From Chthonomonas sp. UBA2362 (GTDB lineage Bacteria; Armatimonadota; Fimbriimonadia; Fimbriimonadales; Fimbriimonadaceae), in assembly GCA_002344135.1 (NCBI GenBank), contig DDTO01000011.1, forward strand, positions 1 through 64,000: 64,000 bases of DNA. The letters are read 5' to 3'. How positions within the stretch are numbered: the stretch's first letter is position 1; each line of letters starts with the position of its first letter. The translations under genes and the position numbers were made by a program. The notes under the pieces were generated by a model. The model was not told the DNA's origin. It searched no databases and saw only the letters and a list, made by a program, of their open reading frames with translations. Positions 34,544-41,690 of the stretch are shown here, piece after piece.

Positions 34544-35766
34544 GACTCTTCCTCGCCGTTCTTGCGTTCGGTATCGCGACAACTTCGGCCCGTGGGAACG
34601 AAGCCCTGCTTCCTCTGTACAGCGTTGCGTATCTGGACTACGTCGGCACCGAGCCACTCACGAGTGCGGCTGTTTATCCGTCCCAATACGACGCTATCGA
34701 GGTGCCGGGCGGCGCACCGGGCGATGCCTGGGTCCGGTCGAGCGGCACTAGGACGTTGCGAATCGCCTTGACGAATCCGACCATCGTGCCTCACGCGGCG
34801 ACGCTCGTCTTATCGGATTTCCAATACGCCAGCGCGAGCGGCGACTTCGTCCTGACGGTAACGCCGCCCTCTCGAACGCTGGATTTCCCTGCCCTGGGGC
34901 AGTCGAACGTCGTCGAGTTCACGATCCAAGGTCTTCCCAACTTCGTCACCTTGGGTGATCTCACGTATGACCTTGCGCGCGCGTCCTCGCACGCGGTTTT
35001 GGGCGGCGATCTGGGCACCCGGGTGTGGCTCACGGACTCGACTCGGATCAGCTCGAGCCATGGTCATCAGGCGCCCGTCTGGGCGAACATCCTCGAGGAT
35101 GCATGCCTCTGGGCGACCGGCCGGACCGGAGCCGCCGACTGCCGGTGGTGGTGCACGTTCAAGCTGTACCATTCCCTCGTGTTCGTGTACGATCCGTACC
35201 ATGAACCCCAGTACGTTGCGATCGATAATTCGCAAGACCCGCCTCTTAGGTCCTATCGCTTAGTAAAGTTCTTCGGGGATCGCGGCGCACCCCCCTACTC
35301 TTGGGTTAACGGCGACTGCCAGGACGTCTCGACGTATCTGCAGATTGCCCTGTCCAGCATCGGCGTGACGATGGAAACCCGTCGCCTCGCCCCGAGCTGG
35401 TCACTCGGCTGTCTGAAGAATAACCATTGCCCGATCGGCAGCGATTCGACGATGATCGAGAACTACAGTCCCTACAGTTTCAACTTCCACCAGACGTGTT
35501 TCGTCTCGGCTACCGGACCGGTGTACGATGCCGCGATCGCCCAGTGGCGTGACCTGACGAGTTCATCGTATCAGAATCCACCGATGAACTGGTCTTGGCC
35601 AGGATATTGGCAGGTGGACCATCGCCCAACGCTCGACGAGTTCGGCAGCGGGTTTTGGGGCCTTACTCGGAGTCGTGCGGCTCCGCCCGTTCCGCCGGAA
35701 GGGGAGGACGTGCCCGTTTACGATCCAGAACTCGTGACCCTATCAGGATTGGTGCATGACGAATGA
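34540..35766 (+). CDS. Secreted protein with possible transglutaminase-like core
   Basis: A 408-residue exported protein. The GTG start gives a clear signal peptide (LFLAVLAFGIATTSARG). The N-terminal half is beta-rich, with a bacterial-Ig-like stretch (about 60-150). Around residue 255 the segment WVNGDCQDVSTYLQIALSSIGV resembles the Cys-containing helix of transglutaminase-like proteases (usual form GxCxxxAxLxxALLRxxGI). Histidines downstream could complete a site, but I cannot identify them securely, and relatives are not known to me. Several cysteines are scattered, as in exported proteins. It shares a four-base ATGA overlap with the next gene. Confidence 0.6.
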   Translation: MRLFLAVLAFGIATTSARGNEALLPLYSVAYLDYVGTEPLTSAAVYPSQYDAIEVPGGAPGDAWVRSSGTRTLRIALTNPTIVPHAATLVLSDFQYASASGDFVLTVTPPSRTLDFPALGQSNVVEFTIQGLPNFVTLGDLTYDLARASSHAVLGGDLGTRVWLTDSTRISSSHGHQAPVWANILEDACLWATGRTGAADCRWWCTFKLYHSLVFVYDPYHEPQYVAIDNSQDPPLRSYRLVKFFGDRGAPPYSWVNGDCQDVSTYLQIALSSIGVTMETRRLAPSWSLGCLKNNHCPIGSDSTMIENYSPYSFNFHQTCFVSATGPVYDAAIAQWRDLTSSSYQNPPMNWSWPGYWQVDHRPTLDEFGSGFWGLTRSRAAPPVPPEGEDVPVYDPELVTLSGLVHDE

Positions 35767-36530
35767 TAACGTATCTTATCTTCTTAGCGTTTACGGATTC
35801 CATCTACTATACGAAGGAGGGACGCGAGGCTGTAAAGGATTGCCGAGGTTGGCGTTTGGAGATGAGTGCTCGTAGCGAATCCGTCTATCGTAAAGAATCT
35901 GGCAGGAGCTCGCTCACTGTGTTCGCATATTTATGCCCTAGGCAAGGTGAGGATCTCGAACAGGCATGGGTACGCCAGACCACCACGAATGCGATCTCCA
36001 TACGCCCCAGTGTGCCCTTCTCGGGCCTTCCGTTGGGGACGCACCTGCGTCGGTACGAGTCAGCGGCTTCGGTCTCGTTGCGCGTGAGGAACGGGGACAC
36101 GTTCAGCTTCGTGAGGATGGACCGTCGCGGGACCGGGCCCAAAGGCAACGTTACCTGGCACGCTTCCGATCGGGACGGAGACCGGATCGACATCGAGGGG
36201 ATTTCCAGGCGGCTGATTGCCCTGGTCGAAGGACGCTGGTCGACCGACGCGGGAGAAGTGACGTTCAACGGCGTGCGGCTCACGACGAGGCGAGGTAGGG
36301 GAGGTCAGCAGTTCGTCGACCTCTCGCGCTGGGCCCAAGCGGTCGGCGTTACGGTGAACTGGAACCGACGTCTCGGCACCGCTTCGTTCACTTACGGCGA
36401 CCGTCCGTACGTCGTCGCCCTAGGGGCACGCTCCATCAAGGTGGGCAACACCTGGCGCGAGATCGGCGACACCATCATGATGCGGGACGACGAATGGTAC
36501 GTGCCGGTCCGGGAACTCGGCGGAAACTAG
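35763..36530 (+). CDS. Protein with copper-amine-oxidase-N-like domain
   Basis: A 255-residue protein whose last 100 residues resemble the copper amine oxidase N-terminal-like (stalk) domain used by many Gram-positive and Armatimonadota surface proteins. The pattern FVDLSRWAQAVGVTVNWNRRLG, YVVALGARSIKVGN and DDEWYVPVRELGG is characteristic. The first 90 residues are unassigned; the start at 35763 gives a hydrophobic beginning (MITYLIFLAFTDSIYY) that is not a convincing signal peptide. An AAGGAGGG sequence at about 35813-35820 has no proper start codon after it. The first 180 bases are noticeably richer in A+T than the neighbours. The start overlaps the upstream stop, so the two are probably co-translated. 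Confidence 0.6.
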   Translation: MITYLIFLAFTDSIYYTKEGREAVKDCRGWRLEMSARSESVYRKESGRSSLTVFAYLCPRQGEDLEQAWVRQTTTNAISIRPSVPFSGLPLGTHLRRYESAASVSLRVRNGDTFSFVRMDRRGTGPKGNVTWHASDRDGDRIDIEGISRRLIALVEGRWSTDAGEVTFNGVRLTTRRGRGGQQFVDLSRWAQAVGVTVNWNRRLGTASFTYGDRPYVVALGARSIKVGNTWREIGDTIMMRDDEWYVPVRELGGN

Positions 36531-36669
36531 CCCACGGTAAAGGATGGGCACGCAGGAATCCTCGGGGCTTTGAACGAGCCTGCGCCCGCCGCCGGCCGCC
36601 GATCAAGCCAAGAAACCGTGTATGCTATAGGGCAATACCGTATTTTTGTTTGGAGAGGTATCGAATCAC

Positions 36670-37821
36670 ATGCGTTACGTCTTGGCGTTTGCGTTGGTCC
36701 TCGGGGCCACCCTTGCCTCGGCCCAGTTGCTCACGAAGGCCGGCTTCGAGGAGAGCGAGGAATACGAAACGGGCGCCCTGCAGGGGCAGACCGACTGGCC
36801 TTGGATCGATGATTCGTTTATCGGCGCATACGAGGTGCAGCGCGATGTCGTTCACATGGGCCGCCAGGCCGTGGGGATCAATACGGCTTCGATCGGCACG
36901 ACGCGGGCTTGGCGCAGCCTGGCGAGTGCCTCCTACAACGCGGGCAGCTGGATCATCGTCGCCTCGGTCGACGCGTACGTCGCCCCCGACCCGCTCGGAC
37001 GCCCTTTGTCGTACGCTGGGCTCGACGCCTATCAGTCTCGGCCTTTCGATCGTATCGGCGCCATCCGATATCGCCCGAATTCGGGTACGTCGATCGGACG
37101 CGTCGAGATGCTCGTGAACAACCAAATGTACATCTGGCCGGTCGCGATTCCCGAGCAGCCCGCGTGGTACCACATGGTCCTCCTGATCAACCTCGATACG
37201 GGCCAATTCGCAGGGAACCTCAACGGATTCGACGTGTTCGTTCAGGCGCCGTTGCTTATCGGGCCGTCGTGGGTGCCAGAGCAGAGCCGCCTTTGGAACG
37301 TGGACCTCTATACGGCGGCCACCGGATACAACTGGGTCTACTACGACAACTTCCGCTTGGAAGCACTCCCGGCCGGCACGATCCGCGGTCAAGTGAGCCT
37401 TCAGGACTGGGATAAGCCCCTGGCTGGTGTACCGATTGTCGCCGAAATCCGCGAGGGTTTCGTCACCCGCCAGGTCTCCCAGGTCACGCTCGACGAGGAT
37501 GGGTACTTTTACGTCTCCACCCCCTTGCGAGGCCAGTACGAACTCTTCATCAAGGGGTCGCATTGGCTCAACCGAAGGGGAGAGCGGCCGGTTCGAATCA
37601 CCGACTTCGGCGCCCACTACATGAAGTACTCGCTGGTCAACGGGGACTGCAACGACGACAACGTCATCGACATCGGCGACTTCGGGATGCTGTCGATCGC
37701 CTTCGGCAGCGACCGCGGCGATGCGAACTTCCTCGACGGCGCAGACCTGAACGGCGACGACAGCGTCGACGTCGGCGACTACAGCATCCTCTCGCAGAAC
37801 TTCGATCGCGAGGGTGACTAG
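36670..37821 (+). CDS. Secreted beta-sandwich protein with dockerin repeats
   Basis: A 383-residue exported protein. The ATG at 36670 is preceded by GGAGAGGT and starts a signal peptide (MRYVLAFALVLGATLASAQ). The region 20-235 looks like a concanavalin-like or carbohydrate-binding beta-sandwich (GFEESEEYETGALQGQ, WYHMVLLINLDTGQF), a layout seen in polysaccharide-binding proteins. It is followed by the module also found in the two dockerin proteases (GQVSLQDWDKPLAGVPIVAE, KGSHWLNRRG). Two dockerin repeats end the protein, NGDCNDDNVIDIGDFGMLS and ADLNGDDSVDVGDYSILS. It has no catalytic motif. Likely a non-enzymatic surface or matrix protein. Confidence 0.8.
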   Translation: MRYVLAFALVLGATLASAQLLTKAGFEESEEYETGALQGQTDWPWIDDSFIGAYEVQRDVVHMGRQAVGINTASIGTTRAWRSLASASYNAGSWIIVASVDAYVAPDPLGRPLSYAGLDAYQSRPFDRIGAIRYRPNSGTSIGRVEMLVNNQMYIWPVAIPEQPAWYHMVLLINLDTGQFAGNLNGFDVFVQAPLLIGPSWVPEQSRLWNVDLYTAATGYNWVYYDNFRLEALPAGTIRGQVSLQDWDKPLAGVPIVAEIREGFVTRQVSQVTLDEDGYFYVSTPLRGQYELFIKGSHWLNRRGERPVRITDFGAHYMKYSLVNGDCNDDNVIDIGDFGMLSIAFGSDRGDANFLDGADLNGDDSVDVGDYSILSQNFDREGD

Positions 37822-37835
37822 CGGCCGATCGGCGG

Positions 37836-37841
37836 TAGTAT
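37836..37841 (+). promoter_or_regulatory. Candidate -10 box of the VOC-family gene
   Basis: TAGTAT ends 6 bases before the ATG at 37848. Confidence 0.45.
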
Positions 37842-37847
37842 CCGCCC

Positions 37848-38327
37848 ATGAACAAGGTCGTGCCCTGCCTCTGGTTCGACGGGCAAGCCGAAGAGGCGGC
37901 GGCATTCTACTCCTCGCTCTTGCCCAACTCGCGGATAGATCGCGTGTTCCTTTCGCCGACCGATACTCCCAGCGGACCCGCCGGGTCCGTGCTGACGGTC
38001 GAGTTTACGCTTGCCGGAAATCCGTACCTGGCTCTCAACGGGGGACCGGCGTTCACGTTCACCGAAGCGGTGTCCTTTCAGATCATGTGCGACGACCAAC
38101 CAGAGGTCGACCGGCTCTGGGCGGCACTGACGGAGGGTGGCGGCGAGGTGGCCTGCGGTTGGCTTAAAGACCGATTCGGGCTCTCGTGGCAGATCGTACC
38201 GCGGCGGCTGATGGAACTCCTGGCCGATCCTGATCAGGGGCGGGCCAAGCGGGCCATGGAGGCGATGATGACGATGGTCAAGCTCGATATCGCCGCCATC
38301 GACCGGGCCGCCGACGGTGCGGTCTAG
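37848..38327 (+). CDS. VOC family (PhnB-like) protein
   Basis: A 159-residue protein of the vicinal oxygen chelate fold, subgroup PhnB/3-demethylubiquinone methyltransferase-like. The family start VPCLWFDGQAEEAAAFY is clear, followed by VLTVEFTLAGNPYLALNGGP, FTEAVSFQIMCDDQPEVDRLW and the end-of-domain pattern CGWLKDRFGLSWQIVP and AMMTMVKLDIAAI. These are standard for the family, whose members lack proven enzymatic roles. It has no phosphonate genes nearby, so the PhnB name carries no functional weight. The stop overlaps that of the convergent Rieske gene through a shared CTAG. Confidence 0.88.
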   Translation: MNKVVPCLWFDGQAEEAAAFYSSLLPNSRIDRVFLSPTDTPSGPAGSVLTVEFTLAGNPYLALNGGPAFTFTEAVSFQIMCDDQPEVDRLWAALTEGGGEVACGWLKDRFGLSWQIVPRRLMELLADPDQGRAKRAMEAMMTMVKLDIAAIDRAADGAV

Positions 38328-39406
38328 CCCATAAACTCGGAAAGGAGGAGGTGGAAGTGGTGGGTCCCTGGCTCGCGCTTGGGTGAGAAGCGGCCGCGGT
38401 CGTAGAACCGCGAATGAAGACCTCGCTGGACCGACTCCACCACCGCTTCGTCCTCTCGCTCGACTCGGTCGAGGGCCGACCCGGCACCACGATCGAGCTT
38501 CGAAGCGTCCCACACATAAGGCAAAAAGGAAACCTTGGTTAGGTTGTGGGCGAGAGGGCGCACGACGTTGATCGAGAGCCCCCACGGGTAGAAATTAAAC
38601 ATGAGGTTAGGGAAGATCCAGAAGTAGTAGGCGGAGATAGCCTTTCCGGCGTCGGGTGAAGCCACCGGCAGATCGAAGACGTCTTCGGCGCCCTTCGCGA
38701 CCGCCAATTGCAGATTCAGATAGCGAAAACGCTCGACGGCGTAGTTTTCGTAGTCGATCACCGCGTTGAGGTCCGCATGGATGAACGGGATGTGAAACCC
38801 CTCGAGGTAGTTGTCCACGTAGAGCGCCCAGTTCGCACGAATCATGTAGTCCCGAGCCAGCTCAGGAGCGAAGGTGAAGAGATGAAGAGAGAGCCATCCG
38901 ACCCGCTCGATCATCGGCGCGAGCCACTCGTCGAGCGGGCAGACCGGATCGAGCGAGCCGAAGAGGAAGGGTCCCCAGCGCCCCAGCGCGATGCCCGGCA
39001 GATCGTCTGTTGGACTCGGAAAGCCGTCGGCGCCTTCGAACTCCGGCATGCTCACGAACTTGCCATCCAGTCCGAAGCGCTTGCCGTGGTATCGGCACCG
39101 GAGGAATCGCTCGTTGCCGGCCCCCTCGCACACGAGGTTTCCGCGGTGGGTGCAGACGTTCGACACGAGGTGAACCTCGTCTGCCATGTCGCGAGTCAGC
39201 AGGACCGGCTCGTCGAGGCAGCCCTCGAGCATCGTCGTCGGGAAGACCTGCCCGGGGACCTTGACGACGCCTTCATCGGCAAGAAACTGCCAGCTTCGAG
39301 CGAAGATCGCCGATTTGCTCCGCTCGTACGCTTCGGGATCGGTGTAGAAGCGCTTAGAGATCGTCTCCGCGCGGCTGATGTCGGCTTCAACAGGAAACTC
39401 GGGCAT
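38324..39406 (-). CDS. Rieske non-haem iron oxygenase, large subunit
   Basis: A 360-residue ring-hydroxylating or choline-monooxygenase-like oxygenase. The Rieske [2Fe-2S] site is C85-x-H87 (NVCTHRGN) and C104-x2-H107 (CRYHG). The catalytic domain has the mononuclear iron ligands H205 and H210 in NYLEGFHIPFIH, and an aromatic WIFPNLMFNFYPWG. The overall order and length match alpha subunits that act on amines or aromatic acids; the substrate cannot be told. No reductase or ferredoxin gene is adjacent. The ATG is preceded by TAGACT six bases upstream, and that box overlaps the stop codon of the PEP-CTERM gene behind it. Confidence 0.88.
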   Translation of the reverse strand: MPEFPVEADISRAETISKRFYTDPEAYERSKSAIFARSWQFLADEGVVKVPGQVFPTTMLEGCLDEPVLLTRDMADEVHLVSNVCTHRGNLVCEGAGNERFLRCRYHGKRFGLDGKFVSMPEFEGADGFPSPTDDLPGIALGRWGPFLFGSLDPVCPLDEWLAPMIERVGWLSLHLFTFAPELARDYMIRANWALYVDNYLEGFHIPFIHADLNAVIDYENYAVERFRYLNLQLAVAKGAEDVFDLPVASPDAGKAISAYYFWIFPNLMFNFYPWGLSINVVRPLAHNLTKVSFLPYVWDASKLDRGAGSALDRVEREDEAVVESVQRGLHSRFYDRGRFSPKREPGTHHFHLLLSEFMG

Positions 39407-39412
39407 CCCGGG

Positions 39413-39418
39413 AGTCTA
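39413..39418 (-). promoter_or_regulatory. Candidate -10 box of the Rieske gene, overlapping a stop codon
   Basis: On the minus strand TAGACT begins with the TAG stop of the upstream PEP-CTERM gene (39418-39416) and ends 6 bases before the Rieske ATG at 39406. Confidence 0.5.
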
Positions 39419-40225
39419 CCGAGAGCGTCGACGACTCCGCGCCAAAGCCGCGAACCCGATACCGAGGGCGACAAGGGATCCGGGCTCGGGAAGTGCTTCC
39501 AGCCGGTAGTACACATTCGCCTTGGGGTTGCCGCCAAAGTCGAAGCGGCTCCCGGCTGGGTTGTTGAGGCCGAAGTAGGAGCCGGGCGCCGTCGTCAGGA
39601 ACATCGTGTCGGCGCTCGATCCAACAGTCGGCGGATTGAACAGCGCGACGCCGAGGTCGTTGAGGTCGGAGGGTGAGGCCCCGGTGGTGTTGGCGTTGTT
39701 GTCGAAGGTCGTACCGAACCACATCGTGCCACTGGGCATGTTCATCGTGCCGGGCATCAGGTCGAAGAAGTACAGGCTGATGCCGACGGGGAACGGCATC
39801 GCGAAGAAGGTGAAGCCTACCGCTGCCGGATCGGAGTAGTAGGTCCCCGGGTCACCCCCTGTGCCGTCGGCTTTCCACCAGCGCAGACGAACTCGTGCCG
39901 TGATCGTCGCCATGCCCTGGTTGGCCACGCTGAAGTACATCCGGGTGACCTCTTGGCCGGCGTATCCGGCCGATGGCGTGATGTCGTCCATCACGACGCG
40001 GGTGATGGGCGCCGTCCCGGACGTCGCGCCGCCGCCGGCAAAGGCCTGACCGCTGCTGGTCGAGATGTTGCTGTACGGCGTCCCGATCGACGGTTCGAAA
40101 CTGCTGTAGGGACTGCCAAGGTCGTAGCGAGCCACCAGAGTGGCCGACTCGACAAGGTGTTCGGTCTGCGCCCAAGCGCGCGCCACCGCGCCAAGCGCGC
40201 CGCAGGCGAAAACGAAGTACTTCAT
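39416..40225 (-). CDS. PEP-CTERM exported protein
   Basis: A 269-residue exported protein with a signal peptide (MKYFVFACGALGAVARAWAQ) and a C-terminal sorting signal LPEPGSLVALGIGFAALA followed by basic residues. The body is a beta-rich domain full of Gly, Ser, Thr and Asn, for example YFSVANQGMATITARVRLRWW and FFDLMPGTMNMPSGTMWFGT. I do not recognise a catalytic centre. The ATG at 40225 is chosen for the signal peptide, with a GGAAAGAG purine stretch just upstream. The nine-base distance to the Rieske gene suggests possible co-transcription, but the Rieske gene has its own candidate box. Confidence 0.8.
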   Translation of the reverse strand: MKYFVFACGALGAVARAWAQTEHLVESATLVARYDLGSPYSSFEPSIGTPYSNISTSSGQAFAGGGATSGTAPITRVVMDDITPSAGYAGQEVTRMYFSVANQGMATITARVRLRWWKADGTGGDPGTYYSDPAAVGFTFFAMPFPVGISLYFFDLMPGTMNMPSGTMWFGTTFDNNANTTGASPSDLNDLGVALFNPPTVGSSADTMFLTTAPGSYFGLNNPAGSRFDFGGNPKANVYYRLEALPEPGSLVALGIGFAALARSRRRSR

Positions 40226-40396
40226 GCTCTCTTTCCCGGCTACCAATAATTGTCGGCCCAATCGCCTCAGCAGGCGAGGGCGTCACGATCGAGCGAGTAA
40301 GGCCAAGGCCCTCCTCTTACCGTCATGGTAACCTAACGCGCGGCTAACGCTAGTTTTTCTGGGTTAAACCTAGATGAAATACGTGCCGCTGGTCGC

Positions 40397-41116
40397 CTAG
40401 ACGGATCCCACGGGGTGGAACTCGGCCGCCGCGTCGTGGAGGGCTAACTGCGCCTTGAGCATCTCCGCCTTCTTGCGGGGGATACCGGTGAGCAGTGTAA
40501 CGGGAAGTTCCTCCAGCATCTGCTTAACCTGGTTTCGGTTCAGCGCGAGCATGTGCTGAAGCGTGTTGATGACTTCTTCGGTCTTGTGGCCGTAGGAGAT
40601 CAGCACCAGTTCGTAGGTTTGGTCGTCGTCCTTATGGGTGTAGGCCTGGAAGAACTTCTTCGTTTCTGCGCCTTCGACGGTCGAGATCGGAATCTCACGA
40701 TCGCAGCTTTCGCAGATGAGACCCACGCTGGTCTCGTTGTAGTAGTTCAGGTGGTTGCAGAAGCCGCAGCGGACCTGGAAGACGGGCAACACCGTGCCGC
40801 CGCGCACCGGGATCATGCGATGGCACGAGATACAGGAGAAATCGGACTCGGGCTGCTCGGTCAGCGCGTTCGATGCGGAGCAATAGGGACAGGAGATTTT
40901 GTAGGAGGTGACCTTCCGGACCCGGGTGGCGCAGTAGATGCCGTAGGCGATCGCCGCTGCACCCCCGATCGCCAGCAGCCACCCTAGATAGAGCAGCATC
41001 CCCTGGTAGTAGATCATCAAGGCCCCGAGGGCGACCGCGAACAATCCGCTTAGCCCGAACGAGAGAGCTCGCTCGGAGTGGATCTCGACAACGTCCGAAC
41101 TGCGCTGGGGTGACAT
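40397..41116 (-). CDS. Membrane protein with zinc ribbons and ribosomal L7/L12 C-terminal-like domain
   Basis: A 239-residue protein. Residues 1-20 are cytosolic; two hydrophobic helices follow (about 22-38 and 41-62). Then come zinc-ribbon-like cysteine pairs: CPYC and CISC (about 76-98), then CGFC and CESC (about 117-138). The last 75 residues (YELVLISYGHKTEEVINTLQ, ALNRNQVKQMLEELPVTLLT, KKAEMLKAQLALHDAAAEF) follow the pattern of the L7/L12 C-terminal domain, in which a VIK-type helix, a glycine-turn and a KEEAEEIKKKLEEAGA-type helix recur. Here the protein carries that fold on a membrane-bound, zinc-containing stem. AAGGAG precedes the ATG. The domain match is by eye; function is unknown. 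Confidence 0.7.
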   Translation of the reverse strand: MSPQRSSDVVEIHSERALSFGLSGLFAVALGALMIYYQGMLLYLGWLLAIGGAAAIAYGIYCATRVRKVTSYKISCPYCSASNALTEQPESDFSCISCHRMIPVRGGTVLPVFQVRCGFCNHLNYYNETSVGLICESCDREIPISTVEGAETKKFFQAYTHKDDDQTYELVLISYGHKTEEVINTLQHMLALNRNQVKQMLEELPVTLLTGIPRKKAEMLKAQLALHDAAAEFHPVGSV

Positions 41117-41225
41117 CGTGTCGTACTCCTTATCCCTATTCTACAGAACGGCGGAGCATGCCGATGTTCGTCGCCGGTGGCGAAAGTCGCAAAAAGAATC
41201 TTGCGCCGGCTATCTTGGGTCGGTT

Positions 41226-41630
41226 CTAGGCAGTCTCGAAGTCATCGTTCGGCGTGCCGCCCTTTCGCTTCGTCTTCGCCGCCTGGGTCTTGGGGCGAGC
41301 CTTGGCCTTGGCGCTCTTCTTGGCGGTCTTGGCTTCTTCGACTTGGCGCGGGCCGGCTTCCGTCTCCGCCTGCGATGCCGAGGCGGACGGTGTTTCGGCC
41401 TTGGGTTCCTCGGCCGCTGTTTTCTCGGCCTTCGTCGCGGGCTTGGCCTGCGCGGTGGTCTCGCTCTTGGGCTTCGCCTCATCGGCGGCTTCTTGAAGCT
41501 TTTCGCCGATCTTGCTCAGGCCACGACCGATCGCCTTGGCGAGCGGCTTGGCTGCCGAGATCACGATGGGAACCGCAGCGGCGGCCAGCACGATCAGCCC
41601 CGCTCGGCCAGGAATAGGTCCTCTGCTCAT
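41226..41630 (-). CDS. Ala/Lys-rich protein with N-terminal membrane segment
   Basis: A 134-residue protein with a short hydrophobic helix (AGLIVLAAAAVPIVIS, about 10-25), an amphipathic stretch GRGLSKIGEKLQEAADEAK, and a long low-complexity tail rich in Ala, Lys, Glu and Pro. The tail has PAKA-like repeats that recall histone H1-like or membrane-tethered disordered tails. No catalytic motif is present. It lies just downstream of the deacetylase-like gene on the same strand with 60 bases between. I do not recognise a family, and the composition makes homology searches prone to false matches. Confidence 0.6.
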   Translation of the reverse strand: MSRGPIPGRAGLIVLAAAAVPIVISAAKPLAKAIGRGLSKIGEKLQEAADEAKPKSETTAQAKPATKAEKTAAEEPKAETPSASASQAETEAGPRQVEEAKTAKKSAKAKARPKTQAAKTKRKGGTPNDDFETA

Positions 41631-41690
41631 ACTTTCACCTTACACGCTTTTCTGTGGTCTCGTTGCATCGTTTTCACCATTTGGATAGTC

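Noticed and set aside
40226..40396. Possible tRNA or regulatory RNA between the PEP-CTERM and zinc-ribbon genes
   Set aside because: Only a short TCGCCT/AGGCGA hairpin is visible at 40262-40277; no cloverleaf or T-loop.
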